From Pedosphaera sp. (lineage in GTDB: Bacteria; Verrucomicrobiota; Verrucomicrobiia; Limisphaerales; SIAT01), in NCBI GenBank assembly GCA_009691645.1, contig SIAT01000004.1:1-30154 (forward strand): a stretch of 30,154 nt of DNA. The letters are read 5' to 3'. The notes beneath the pieces were generated by a model. The model searched no databases and was not told the origin of the DNA. It saw nothing but the letters and a program-made list of their open reading frames with translations. Shown here one piece after another: positions 15,511-24,416 of the stretch. Each line of letters begins with the position of its first letter. Positions within the stretch are counted from its first letter, which is position 1. Both the position numbers and the translations under genes were made by a program.

Positions 15511-16926
15511 TTAACAGACCACACTCGCAGCGGTCCTCGTTTCCTCCTTTGCCCCGCCATCACTCAGACTCGCGACCGCTTCACGAAACACATCGCCGCG
15601 GTGTTGATAGTTGCGGAACATATCAAAACTCGAGCAGGCTGGGGAAAGCAAAACCACGTCGCCGGACACCGCGCCCCGAGCCGCATGCTGTGTTCCTTGT
15701 AACAGCGAATCCACAGTGGTGCAAGCGGTAAAAAGCCCCCACGCAGCACGGATGCGTTCGCGCATCTCGCCGATGAGAAACGCGCCTTTCACACGCTGCG
15801 CCAAGAGCGGGCCAAGTTCGTGATAATCCAAGCCTTTGTCCCTACCGCCAGCAATCAGCCAGATGTTCGGTCTGCCCAGTTCGGCGGGCGGAATGGCCAG
15901 CAACGCCTGACGCACCGCGTCCACGTTCGTCGCCTTCGAGTCGTTGATGAATTTCACACCGCCGATCTCCGCCACCAACTCGCAGCGGTGCGGCGCGGGC
16001 GCGTAACTCTTCAACGCGCCGGTCATCTCCGCCAGCGGGATGCGCAACACGCGGCCGACCGCGAGCGCGGCCATCATGTTTTCCGCATTGTGCGGACCGC
16101 GCAGTTCGCATTGCGCGAGATCGAGCAACGGCCCGGCCCATCCTTCAATGCGGCTGACGATAAGGGTGCGGTCGAAATAAATATCCGCCTGCGGATCACG
16201 CGCGCTGAAGGTGATGATTTTGGAGGGGATCTTCACGCCAGCCTCGCGCAACTGCGCCAGCGCTTCGCTCTGCACGATGGCCCAATCGAACGCCTGCTGG
16301 TTCGCGAAGAGTTGGCTCTTCGCGCGCACGTAATCGGCCATCGTGGGATGACGGTCGAGATGATCGGGCGTGATGTTCAGCAGCACCGCGACGGCGGGAC
16401 GAAAAAACCGCGTGGTCTCCAACTGGAACGAACTGACCTCGACCGTGAGCACGTCGAGGTCTTTTGTCTGCTCCACCACATCGCAAAGCGGCAGGCCGAT
16501 GTTGCCGCAGGCGATCGTCTTGCGCTGCGTGTGCGTGAGCAAGCGCTCGACCAACTCGGTGGTCGTGGTCTTTCCGTTCGTGCCAGTGATGGCCACGCAA
16601 AGACAGCGCGCGCGCTGATAGCCCAGCTCCAACTCGCCGATGAGCGGCACGTTGCGCCGCTTCAAATCCTGCACGAGCGGCAGGTCGAGCGGCACGCCGG
16701 GGCTGATCACGGCCAGATCGAACTCCCCCGCGATGGGCGCGTTCGAGCCGATGCGCACCGTGACGTTCTGCGAGCGCAACTCGTGCGCCTGCGCCTGTGT
16801 GGCAACCGTGTCCGCGCTGTCCACCGCCGTCACGCGCGCGCCGAGTTTCAGCAGCAATCGGCACGCGGCCATCCCGCTCGCGCCGAGGCCGATCACCAGC
16901 ACCGATTTGTCCTGCAATGCGATCAT
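15511..16926 (-). CDS. murD: UDP-N-acetylmuramoyl-L-alanine--D-glutamate ligase
   Basis: MurD adds D-Glu to UDP-MurNAc-L-Ala in the cytoplasm. The 471-residue protein has the N-terminal nucleotide-type fold (VLVIGLGASGMAACRLL), the ATP loop ITGTNGKTTTTELVE, the VSSFQLE and NITPDHLDRH motifs of the central domain, and the C-terminal FINDSKATN and AGGRDKGLDY blocks typical of MurD. LLSPACSSFDMF near the end is also a MurD hallmark. The ATG at 16926 follows the mraY stop by 3 nt. It ends 91 nt before the LysM gene. Confidence 0.97.
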   Translation of the reverse strand: MIALQDKSVLVIGLGASGMAACRLLLKLGARVTAVDSADTVATQAQAHELRSQNVTVRIGSNAPIAGEFDLAVISPGVPLDLPLVQDLKRRNVPLIGELELGYQRARCLCVAITGTNGKTTTTELVERLLTHTQRKTIACGNIGLPLCDVVEQTKDLDVLTVEVSSFQLETTRFFRPAVAVLLNITPDHLDRHPTMADYVRAKSQLFANQQAFDWAIVQSEALAQLREAGVKIPSKIITFSARDPQADIYFDRTLIVSRIEGWAGPLLDLAQCELRGPHNAENMMAALAVGRVLRIPLAEMTGALKSYAPAPHRCELVAEIGGVKFINDSKATNVDAVRQALLAIPPAELGRPNIWLIAGGRDKGLDYHELGPLLAQRVKGAFLIGEMRERIRAAWGLFTACTTVDSLLQGTQHAARGAVSGDVVLLSPACSSFDMFRNYQHRGDVFREAVASLSDGGAKEETRTAASVVC

Positions 16927-16929
16927 CGT

Positions 16930-18084
16930 TCAGCGCAGTTTCAACGTGCCCAACGCGAGCACCGCGAAGAGGATTCCGAGAATGTAGAAACGCGTCGTCA
17001 CCTGCGATTCATACCAGCCGAGTTTCTGGAAATGATGGTGCAACGGCGCCATTAGAAAAACGCGCTGACCCACGCCCGTGCGGCGCTTGGTCCACTTGAA
17101 CCAGCCGCGCTGGATCAGCACCGAACCGGCTTCGATCACGAACACACCGCCGGCGATCACCAGCAACAGCGGTTGGTGGATGAGCACCGCGATGATCCCG
17201 AGCGCGCCGCCCAGCGCCAGCGAACCGGTGTCGCCCATGAAGACCTGCGCCGGGTGGCAATTGAACCAGAGGAAGCCCAACCCCGCGCCGATCATCGCCG
17301 CGCAGAACACCGTCAACTCACCCGCGCCCGGCACGTACGGCACTTGCAGATAGCCGGCCACTTTCACATTGCCCGCGATGTAAGTGACAATGAGGAACAC
17401 GACCGTGACGATCACGGTGCAGCCGATGGCCAGACCGTCGAGACCGTCGGTCAGATTCACCGCGTTCGAGCTGCCCACGATCGCCAGTACGGCGAGCGTG
17501 ATCCCGATCACCACCGCGCCGGTCAGCACCGGCTGCTTCACGAAGGGCACCATCACGTCCGTGATCAGCTTGCTTGTCGCCGGGTTGCGCCAGAGATAGA
17601 CGGCGATGAAGCCCGCCAGCGCGAACTGCACCACAAGCTTCACCATCTCGGCCACGCCCTCGCGGTTCTGCTGGAAAGTTTTTACATAATCGTCGTAGAA
17701 GCCGAGCGCCCCCAAGACCAGCACCGCGATGAGCGTCAGCACGATGAATGCGTTCCACTGCGCCCAAAGCAAGGCCGTGAAATCGAGCACCCCCACGATC
17801 AGCAGGCCGCCCATCGTCGGCGTCCCCTTTTTGCTCACTGCCGGGCCGGTGATGTTGCCCAACTCGCGCGCACGGTCCTCGTAATCCTGTTGCAACTTCA
17901 CACTCCGCAACCACGCGATGAACCGCGGCCCCAGCCACAGACTCAGCAACACCGCCGTCACTGCTGCTCCCGCGCTGCGGAAGGTGATGTACTGGAAAAC
18001 ACGCAGCGGCGAAAGCCAGTCGGCCCACGCCGCATACCCCGACTGCTTCAGCCACTCGGGCAGCTCACTCAGAAAATAAAACAT
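16930..18084 (-). CDS. mraY: Phospho-N-acetylmuramoyl-pentapeptide-transferase
   Basis: MraY is the polytopic inner-membrane enzyme that joins phospho-MurNAc-pentapeptide to undecaprenyl phosphate, giving lipid I. The 384-residue protein has about ten membrane helices and the family motifs KKGTPTMGG (UDP side), GFYDDYVK with the conserved aspartate pair, NAVNLTDGLDGLA, VFMGDTGSLALGG and the histidine motif PLHHHFQKLGW. The ATG at 18084 (MFYFLSEL) is a typical MraY N-terminus. A TTG four codons upstream overlaps the small frame that precedes it. Its stop is 3 nt before murD. The gene lies between murF and murD as expected, except for a 177-nt stretch after murF that holds a possible small gene. 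Confidence 0.96.
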   Translation of the reverse strand: MFYFLSELPEWLKQSGYAAWADWLSPLRVFQYITFRSAGAAVTAVLLSLWLGPRFIAWLRSVKLQQDYEDRARELGNITGPAVSKKGTPTMGGLLIVGVLDFTALLWAQWNAFIVLTLIAVLVLGALGFYDDYVKTFQQNREGVAEMVKLVVQFALAGFIAVYLWRNPATSKLITDVMVPFVKQPVLTGAVVIGITLAVLAIVGSSNAVNLTDGLDGLAIGCTVIVTVVFLIVTYIAGNVKVAGYLQVPYVPGAGELTVFCAAMIGAGLGFLWFNCHPAQVFMGDTGSLALGGALGIIAVLIHQPLLLVIAGGVFVIEAGSVLIQRGWFKWTKRRTGVGQRVFLMAPLHHHFQKLGWYESQVTTRFYILGILFAVLALGTLKLR

Positions 18085-18086
18085 CG

Positions 18087-18257
18087 CTAATCCCAATGCG
18101 GTCTCAAAGCGCCGGATGTCGGCAACGCCCGCAGTCGCTGCCAGCCAAACAACCGCACGATGTAGTCCGGAAATCCCAGCGCGACCGCGCGTCGGTGTTC
18201 GTCATCGAACCGGCCGTTCCTCCCTTGAATCCGCTCACGTCGCCCCTGTTTTTTCAT
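18087..18257 (-). CDS. Possible small protein of 56 residues between murF and mraY
   Basis: An ATG frame of 56 codons starts 4 nt after the murF stop and ends 2 nt before the mraY ATG, so it exactly fills a spacer in an otherwise gapless stretch. GGTGAG precedes the start by about 4 nt. The product begins MKKQGRRERIQ, is strongly basic (many Arg) and has a central segment FPDYIVRLFGWQRLRALP that could form an amphipathic helix. I do not recognise a family. The position and spacing favour a real, translationally coupled gene, but in GC-rich DNA such frames also occur by chance. Confidence 0.42.
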   Translation of the reverse strand: MKKQGRRERIQGRNGRFDDEHRRAVALGFPDYIVRLFGWQRLRALPTSGALRPHWD

Positions 18258-18261
18258 AAAC

Positions 18262-19641
18262 TCACCGATTCCGCAACATCTCTCCCGCACGTTCCAGTCG
18301 CGCTGCCCGCGATGCCTTCAACAACACCAAATCTCCCCGCTTCGTGATTTCCATCAACGCCTCTCCCGCTGCGCTCGCATGGGCGCATTCGCGTACGGCA
18401 AGCAATCCCGCCGCTCGCGCCGCTCGCGCCGTCGTCGCCGCCTGCGAGCCGACAGCAATCAACTCGTCAATGCTCAGTTCCGCCGCGCGCCGACCGACCT
18501 CTTCGTGCGCCGCGTGCGTGTGCGCGCCCAGTTCGGCCATGTCGCCGAGCACTGCGACGCGACGCCCCTCACACGTCAGATCGCGCAGCACCTGCAACGC
18601 CGCGAGCGTTGAATCCGCGTTGGCGTTGTAACTGTCGTCAATCACCCGCACACCGTGCGCCTCCCAGATTTGCAAACGCATCTTCGCCGGTGCGCCAGCG
18701 GCCAACCCGCGTATCAATTCATCGCGCGTCAATCCCAGCTCCGCACCGACAGCGAGCGCAAGCAACGCGTTCATCACCTGATGACGCCCGAGCAGATTCA
18801 CGCGATACTCGCCGTTCAATTCCGCGCGCGGTGTGGAGGCGTCGAACGTCACGCCGCGTTCATCCATCCGCAGGTTCGTCGCGCGCCAATCGTTCCCCTC
18901 ATTCAAGCCCGCCCGCACCACGACGGCGTGACAGCGTTTCGCGATGACGCCTGTCCATTCACTGTCGCCGTTCAAAAATAGTTTACCGTCGCGCGGCAAT
19001 AATTCCGCCAGCCAACCCTCCTCCTGCGCCACGCCGGCGACGTCACAAAAAAACTCGAGATGTTCGCGGCCGATGCTGGTGATCACGCCGAGGCTCGGCT
19101 GGGCGAGTCGCACCAGCGGCGCGAGTTCGCCGTGATGGTTCGTGCCGATTTCCTGGGCTAACACCCAATGACTTCGGTCCAACCGCAGCAGCGTGTGCGG
19201 CACGCCGATATCGTTGTTGAAACTCGCTTCACTCCACACCGCTGGCCCGCGCTGACTGAGCAACGAGCCGAGTAATTCTTTCGTCGTCGTCTTGCCGTTC
19301 GATCCGGCCACAGCCACAACCGGCAGATTAAAATCGGCGCGGTAACGCGCGGCGAGCAGACCGAACGCCACACGCGCGTCGTCCACGAGCACCACCGCGC
19401 ACGGCGGGAATGGCACGGGCGCTTTGCTCCGCTCGATCATCACGGCCGCGACGCTTTTGATCGCGGCTTCGTTCACAAAGCTGTGTCCATCGAAACGTTC
19501 GCCGGCGATGGCGATGAAGAGATCGTCCGCCTGCACCGCACGCGAATCGGTGCAAACACGCGCGACCATCTTTTGCGGGTCGCCCTGCGCAAGCACGCCA
19601 CCGCTGGCTTCGGCGATGAATCTGAGCGAGCGCGGTTCCAT
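18262..19641 (-). CDS. murF: UDP-N-acetylmuramoyl-tripeptide--D-alanyl-D-alanine ligase
   Basis: MurF adds D-Ala-D-Ala, made by Ddl, to UDP-MurNAc-tripeptide. From the ATG at 19641 the protein has 459 residues, normal for MurF. It shows CTDSRAVQADDLFIAIAGERFDGH in the substrate domain (split here over the usual DSR block), the ATP loop VAGSNGKTTTKELL, the EIGTNHHGEL motif typical of MurF, the GREHLEFF block, the GRHQVMNALLA region and the C-terminal IDDSYNANADST motif that distinguishes MurF. The frame continues upstream to 19686 within murE and is not needed. The start lies 2 nt after the murE stop. Confidence 0.96.
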   Translation of the reverse strand: MEPRSLRFIAEASGGVLAQGDPQKMVARVCTDSRAVQADDLFIAIAGERFDGHSFVNEAAIKSVAAVMIERSKAPVPFPPCAVVLVDDARVAFGLLAARYRADFNLPVVAVAGSNGKTTTKELLGSLLSQRGPAVWSEASFNNDIGVPHTLLRLDRSHWVLAQEIGTNHHGELAPLVRLAQPSLGVITSIGREHLEFFCDVAGVAQEEGWLAELLPRDGKLFLNGDSEWTGVIAKRCHAVVVRAGLNEGNDWRATNLRMDERGVTFDASTPRAELNGEYRVNLLGRHQVMNALLALAVGAELGLTRDELIRGLAAGAPAKMRLQIWEAHGVRVIDDSYNANADSTLAALQVLRDLTCEGRRVAVLGDMAELGAHTHAAHEEVGRRAAELSIDELIAVGSQAATTARAARAAGLLAVRECAHASAAGEALMEITKRGDLVLLKASRAARLERAGEMLRNR

Positions 19642-19643
19642 CG

Positions 19644-21116
19644 TCACTTCACGTAACCAAGCGCCTCCAAAGTGTCGCGCGCGCAAAGATGATCATCGAA
19701 CGGCACGACGGTGTTCTCGAATTCCTGATACGTCTCGTGGCCTTTGCCGGCGAGCAGCACGATGTCACCGGGCTGAGCCATCCGGATCAGCTCATCAATC
19801 GCGCGGGCACGGTCGATCTCGATGCGGCAACCGTCAGCGCGTTTGGCGAGATAGCCCTGCTCCACTTGCGCGGCGATGGCCGCGGGCGATTCCGCGCGCG
19901 GATTGTCCGTGGTAATAATGGTGAAGTCCGCCAATGCCGCGGCGACCTCACCCATCTTCGACCGCTTGCCGGCATCGCGATTGCCGCCGCAACCGAAGAG
20001 GAGCAGCAACCGGCCGGGTGTGATTTCGCGAAGGGTGGTGAGCACTTGTTTGAGGGCGTCGTCGGTGTGCGCGTAATCCACAAACACCTCGAATGGCTGG
20101 CCCAGCCGGATCGGCTCCAACCGCCCCGGCACCGGCGGTGCGGTTTCAAGTGCGGCGACGAGTCGCTTGAGGTCGAGTTGCAGCGCGAGACCCGAGCCGA
20201 GCGCAGCGAGCGCGTTGTACACGTTGTGGCGGCCGATGAACGGCAATCGGCAGGCGAGTCGCTGGTCCTCGTATTCGACCGTCACACGCGTTTCGCCGTG
20301 AGCGAGCTTCAAATCCGTCGCGCGCAACATCGCGTTTGCGCCAAGCCCGTAGGTGAGAAGACGGTCGCCGGGAAAAGTCTTCGCCAGCCGTGCGCCGTAG
20401 GCATCATCCACGTTCACCACGGCGAGACCGGATTTGCCGTCGGCACGAAGCATTCCGAAAAGTTTCTGCTTGGCCGCGAAGTAGGACTCCATCGTCCCGT
20501 GATAATCGAGATGGTCCTGCGTGAGGTTGGTGAAGACGCCAACATCGAACACGATGCCGAGCACGCGGTGCTGCTCGAGTGCGTGCGAGCTGACCTCCAT
20601 CGCGCAACCGCTGCAGCCGGCGCGAACCATCTGACTGAGCAACTGCTGCAACTCGAGCGCTTCGGGCGTGGTGCGCTGCGCGGGAATCTGCCGGTCGCCA
20701 ACCTCGTAACGCACGGTGCCAAGCAACCCGGTGCGCTCGCCGAGCAGATGTTTTACCAGAAAGGAAACGGTCGTTTTGCCGTTCGTCCCGGTGACCCCGA
20801 CGATGCGGAGATGATCACTCGGCTGGCCGTAAAAACGGGCCGCCAGCAAAGCCATCGCCGCACGGGCATCGGTCACGCGAATTTTCGCGACGCGCGCGGG
20901 AACCGGCAGATCGCGCTCGCAAACAATGGCGACAGCACCGCGTTCCAGCGCGGCGGAGATGAACTCGTGCCCATCTTGCTTCAAGCCGGGCAATGCAACG
21001 AAGATCATTCCCGGAGTGACACGGCGTGAATCGTACGCGAGTCCTGCGATGTCGCGATCCAAGTTCCCCTCGATTTGCGCCGGCCGGATGGCTTCGAGGA
21101 GTGCCTTGAGTTTCAT
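19644..21116 (-). CDS. murE: UDP-N-acetylmuramoyl-L-alanyl-D-glutamate--2,6-diaminopimelate ligase
   Basis: MurE adds the third stem-peptide residue. The 490-residue protein has YDSRRVTPGMIFVAL at the substrate domain, the ATP loop VTGTNGKTTVSFLVKH, the MEVSSHAL and TNLTQDHLDYHG motifs, FVDYAHTDDALK, and CGGNRDAGKR. The DNPR motif at about residues 404-407, followed by AE, is the known signature for meso-diaminopimelate specificity rather than lysine. This predicts a Gram-negative-type stem peptide. The ATG at 21116 follows the ftsI stop by 6 nt. The C-terminus includes the usual GKGHETYQ block. Confidence 0.97.
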   Translation of the reverse strand: MKLKALLEAIRPAQIEGNLDRDIAGLAYDSRRVTPGMIFVALPGLKQDGHEFISAALERGAVAIVCERDLPVPARVAKIRVTDARAAMALLAARFYGQPSDHLRIVGVTGTNGKTTVSFLVKHLLGERTGLLGTVRYEVGDRQIPAQRTTPEALELQQLLSQMVRAGCSGCAMEVSSHALEQHRVLGIVFDVGVFTNLTQDHLDYHGTMESYFAAKQKLFGMLRADGKSGLAVVNVDDAYGARLAKTFPGDRLLTYGLGANAMLRATDLKLAHGETRVTVEYEDQRLACRLPFIGRHNVYNALAALGSGLALQLDLKRLVAALETAPPVPGRLEPIRLGQPFEVFVDYAHTDDALKQVLTTLREITPGRLLLLFGCGGNRDAGKRSKMGEVAAALADFTIITTDNPRAESPAAIAAQVEQGYLAKRADGCRIEIDRARAIDELIRMAQPGDIVLLAGKGHETYQEFENTVVPFDDHLCARDTLEALGYVK

Positions 21117-21122
21117 CGCAAC

Positions 21123-22994
21123 TTAGTTCCGTCCGGAAGGGTTGGAGGCGAGCGGTTTCTTTGTCGAAACAAAGGTCTCGGACGGCACGAGGTCGGGTTT
21201 CAAGCCGAGATAATTCGCAGCGCGCTCGGCGATGCGTGCGAAAACCGGCGCGGCGGTCTGACCGCCGTAGTGGCCGTTGTGCGGCTCATCGAGCACGACT
21301 GAGATACACAGCTCGGCATCGTTCGCGGGAAAGAAACCGATGAACGATGAGAAATATTTTCCGGGCAGATAACCGCCGGGACCGGCCTTTTGCGCGGTGC
21401 CGGTCTTGCCTGCGACAGAGAAGAATTCGAGCTTCGCCTTCGGCGCAGTGCCCTCGGGCGCGACCACGGTCTTGAGGGCCTGAATCATCTGCGCGGCGGC
21501 TTCCGGCCGCAGCACTTCGCGAATCACTTGCGGCGCGAACTTCGCTACCGGGCGGCCGTTGGAATCCTCGAAACGATCCACAAGACTCGGGCGCATCAGC
21601 TTCCCGCCGTTGGCGACCGCTCCCATCATCATCACCATCTGCAACGGCGTGGCCGCCATCTCGTGGCCCATTGGAATGCGCGAGATTGAAAGTTTGGTCC
21701 AGCGTTTGAGCGGGTGAACAATGCCACTGGCCTCGCCCGGCAAAATGATGCCGGTGCGTTCGCCGAACCCGAATCCGCGGATGTAATTGTGGAGCGCATC
21801 TTCGCCAAGTTTGATCCCGACCTTTGCCGAGCCGATGTTCGACGACTTGGTGATGATGCTCTCGACCGAGAGAATGCCGTAGGGATCGTGGTCGCGCAGC
21901 ACTTTGCCGGCGAAGAGAAAATGGCCGCGCTCGCAATCGAACGTGTCGCGCAGCCCGACGATCTTCTCATTCAACGCGCCGGAGACGACGACCACTTTGA
22001 AGGTCGAGCCAGGCTCGGCCATGTCGTTGACGACGCGATTGCGACGATGATCGGCTGGGGAATTGCCCGGGACGTTCGGGTCGAAGTTCGGCAACGTGGC
22101 CATCGCGAGGATCTCGCCGGTCTTCGGGCGCATCACAACCACCGAAGCACTGATGGGCGTATGTTTCTTCACCGCCTCGGCCAATTCGGATTCAACGATG
22201 TGCTGCACGCCGGCATCGAGTGTCAGAATCACATTCAGCCCGTCGCGCGCCGCGACATCCTGTACCCGCAGACTTACCAACTCGCGTTTGCGCGCGTCGG
22301 TTTCGGTCACGCGCCAACCGTGTGCGCCGGTGAGTTTGGCATTGAGCGACGCTTCGATGCCCTCCTTGCCGAGATGATCATCGCGGCCAACGAAACCAAG
22401 CACATGCGCTGCGAGAGATTGGCTCGGATAAACGCGCAACTGATCTTCAACCGGATCGGCGAAGACGGCTTTGGAACGCAAATCTCGGAAGAATGTGCGC
22501 TGCGCTTTGCTCAGCTTTTTCTCGTCCACGCCGAGGGCGAGCTTCCCCAGATTTTCCTGCGCCTGCTGCCACGTCTCGATCCGGATTTTATGGGCGAGGA
22601 CGACGTAGCGGTTCGTTGTCACTTTGCCAGCCGCGTCGAGACGCACCTGCGGTTGGAGACGGCGCGCGAGTTCTCCTTCGTTCAGATTGAGCACCGGCGC
22701 AAGAACACGGGCGACTTCGCCATAATACTCACCGATGAGCGATGGATCGGCGCAAACAGTCTTCACGAACACCGAAGTGGCGAGAAGATTGCCGCGCGCG
22801 TCGCGAATGTCGCCGCGTCGCGGCTCGCGCATGAAGGTGCGGTGGGTGTTCTCGCGCGCGGTGCTGATGAGCTGATCATGCTGCAACACCTGCAAATCGA
22901 CCAGCCGATATCCCAGCGCGCCAAAACACAGGATGAGACACGCGGCCATGAAAAGCAGCCGTTTCGTCTGCGATGTCGCTTTCGAGGAAATCAT
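21123..22994 (-). CDS. ftsI: Septal peptidoglycan transpeptidase FtsI (PBP3-type)
   Basis: FtsI is the monofunctional class B penicillin-binding protein that crosslinks septal peptidoglycan in the periplasm. The 623-residue protein has a short basic cytoplasmic N-terminus, one membrane anchor (about 13-30), and a pedestal region starting with REPRRGDIRDARGNLLA. The transpeptidase domain carries all three catalytic motifs: S330-T-F-K333 (active serine and lysine), S384-S-N386 and K530-T-G532. No PASTA domain is present. The ATG at 22994 has AAAGGGAG about 4 nt upstream, a good site. It follows ftsL by 86 nt and precedes murE by 6 nt. Pairing with FtsW in the same operon matches the SEDS-bPBP partnership. 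Confidence 0.96.
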   Translation of the reverse strand: MISSKATSQTKRLLFMAACLILCFGALGYRLVDLQVLQHDQLISTARENTHRTFMREPRRGDIRDARGNLLATSVFVKTVCADPSLIGEYYGEVARVLAPVLNLNEGELARRLQPQVRLDAAGKVTTNRYVVLAHKIRIETWQQAQENLGKLALGVDEKKLSKAQRTFFRDLRSKAVFADPVEDQLRVYPSQSLAAHVLGFVGRDDHLGKEGIEASLNAKLTGAHGWRVTETDARKRELVSLRVQDVAARDGLNVILTLDAGVQHIVESELAEAVKKHTPISASVVVMRPKTGEILAMATLPNFDPNVPGNSPADHRRNRVVNDMAEPGSTFKVVVVSGALNEKIVGLRDTFDCERGHFLFAGKVLRDHDPYGILSVESIITKSSNIGSAKVGIKLGEDALHNYIRGFGFGERTGIILPGEASGIVHPLKRWTKLSISRIPMGHEMAATPLQMVMMMGAVANGGKLMRPSLVDRFEDSNGRPVAKFAPQVIREVLRPEAAAQMIQALKTVVAPEGTAPKAKLEFFSVAGKTGTAQKAGPGGYLPGKYFSSFIGFFPANDAELCISVVLDEPHNGHYGGQTAAPVFARIAERAANYLGLKPDLVPSETFVSTKKPLASNPSGRN

Positions 22995-23015
22995 CCGCTC
23001 CCTTTTAACAAACTG

Positions 23016-23047
23016 CGACGCGACACACCTTCGGGCATGTCACGACG
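23016..23047. repeat. Imperfect hairpin in the ftsL-ftsI spacer
   Basis: Arms at 23016-23025 and 23038-23047 pair in 8 of 10 positions as Watson-Crick, plus a G-U, around a 12-nt loop. There is no T-tract. It could affect mRNA stability or ftsI translation. It may also be chance in GC-rich DNA. Confidence 0.35.
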
Positions 23048-23080
23048 CGCATTTCCACAACCGCTCAACCAATTCAAAAT

Positions 23081-23449
23081 CTATCGTTTGGCCGCCAACG
23101 CCGGCTTCTCCACCCGCTGTTGCGCGATCGGCTGTGACTGGATCATCTGTTCCAGCATAAGCACCACTTGCTCCGGCTGCGGCAAGACGAGGCCCAACTT
23201 CAATTCACGTACACGGGCATCGAGCGCCTGCGGTGAGCGCAGCCATGCGAGCGCATCGCCGCGCTGCTTGTTCTCGCGGCGCAATTCCTCCAGCCGCGTT
23301 TCGCCCTGCTTGATCTGCCGGCCGAGCGCGACGATTTGCTGCTTCTGCCAGACGTATCCCAAACCGGAGCCGCAAATCACCACGCACAGCAGGAATGCTT
23401 TGATGGCCGGGCCGAACCGAACCGCCGTGCTCTGTTTTTTCCGATTCAT
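23081..23449 (-). CDS. ftsL: FtsL-like divisome protein
   Basis: This is a 122-residue bitopic protein. A basic N-terminus (MNRKKQST) is followed by one membrane helix (about 16-33, AIKAFLLCVVICGSGLGYVW) and a predicted coiled coil (about 36-66, QIVALGRQIKQGETRLEELR), then a hydrophilic tail. Identity is mainly from topology and its position between rsmH and ftsI, the canonical place of ftsL. Sequence conservation in this family is weak. FtsL forms a complex with FtsB and FtsQ and activates FtsW and FtsI. The ATG at 23449 has a purine-rich GGAAGAGAAG just upstream. It follows rsmH by 37 nt. Confidence 0.82.
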   Translation of the reverse strand: MNRKKQSTAVRFGPAIKAFLLCVVICGSGLGYVWQKQQIVALGRQIKQGETRLEELRRENKQRGDALAWLRSPQALDARVRELKLGLVLPQPEQVVLMLEQMIQSQPIAQQRVEKPALAAKR

Positions 23450-23486
23450 CGCTTCTCTTCCATGTCGTCCGCGTTTTTGCGCAGGC

Positions 23487-24413
23487 TCAAATTTTTTCCA
23501 TCACCCGCAACTGCGCGCTGCGCGCTCGCGGATTCGCGACCACTTCCGCCGCGCTCGGCTGTATCGCCTTGCGTTGCACCCAGCGCAGCTCCGGCGTTCG
23601 TGGCCGCCGCAATTCGGGAACGTCCACCGTTCCGTCGAACGTGTAATGGAGCGACCGTTCGTTCCCGAACCGTTTCACCATCCGATCTTCCAACGAGTGG
23701 AAGGTGATGGCCGCCAATCGCCCGCCAGACCGCAAAATTGTCATCGCACCGGTCAATCCCTCTCGCAGCGCGCCCAGTTCGTCGTTCACCGTCATCCGCA
23801 GCGCCTGAAACACCTGCGTGGCCGGATGCGATTTTTGTCCGTACCGCGGGATCACTTTCTCGATCAACGTCGCCAACTGCGTCGTCGTCTCGATCCGCCG
23901 TGCTGCGCGCGCTTCGACAATCGCTTTTGCGATCCGTCGTGACTGCCGTTCACCGCCCAACTCCCAAAAGATTCGCGCCAACTCGGTCTCCGGCCACTCG
24001 TTCACCAATACCGCCGCATCGAGCGGTTGCCGCGCATCCATCCGCATGTCCAGCGGCCCTTCGCGCTGGAAGCTGAACCCGCGCTCCGCGACATCCAACT
24101 GCGGCGAACTCACACCCAAATCCAGGAGCACCCCATCCACACTCGCCGGAGCAATCCACCCGACCAACTCCGCGTAGTTCGCGCGACGCAATTCAAACCG
24201 ACCGACGAACCGCGCCAACTTCAGTCCCGTCGCTTCCAACGCGACCTCGTCCCGATCACAACCCCACAGCCAGCCATCCGATGTGGAGGCTTCCAAAATT
24301 GCCGCCGCATGGCCACCGCCGCCGAGGGTTCCATCCACGTACATCCCCCCTGATCTCGGCCGTAGCGCGGTGAGCACTTCGGCCAACATCACCGGCGCGT
24401 GAGCAAACTCCAT
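23487..24413 (-). CDS. rsmH: 16S rRNA (cytosine(1402)-N4)-methyltransferase
   Basis: RsmH (formerly MraW) methylates C1402 in the decoding centre of 16S rRNA using S-adenosylmethionine. The 308-residue protein opens with HAPVMLAEVL and the SAM-binding YVDGTLGGGGHAAAIL. It contains LLDLGVSSPQLD, RGFSFQREGPLDMRMD, a long helical insertion, and the C-terminal AITFHSLEDRMVKRF motif, all diagnostic for RsmH. Length is normal. The ATG at 24413 begins 3 nt after the stop of the large exported protein. In most genomes rsmH directly follows mraZ, whereas here two extra genes intervene. Confidence 0.97.
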   Translation of the reverse strand: MEFAHAPVMLAEVLTALRPRSGGMYVDGTLGGGGHAAAILEASTSDGWLWGCDRDEVALEATGLKLARFVGRFELRRANYAELVGWIAPASVDGVLLDLGVSSPQLDVAERGFSFQREGPLDMRMDARQPLDAAVLVNEWPETELARIFWELGGERQSRRIAKAIVEARAARRIETTTQLATLIEKVIPRYGQKSHPATQVFQALRMTVNDELGALREGLTGAMTILRSGGRLAAITFHSLEDRMVKRFGNERSLHYTFDGTVDVPELRRPRTPELRWVQRKAIQPSAAEVVANPRARSAQLRVMEKI

Positions 24414-24416
24414 ATC

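Noticed and set aside
21714..23942. Plus-strand open frame of 742 codons opposite ftsI, ftsL and rsmH
   Set aside because: Antisense to three certain genes and without any family motif; long stop-free frames are common opposite GC-rich genes.
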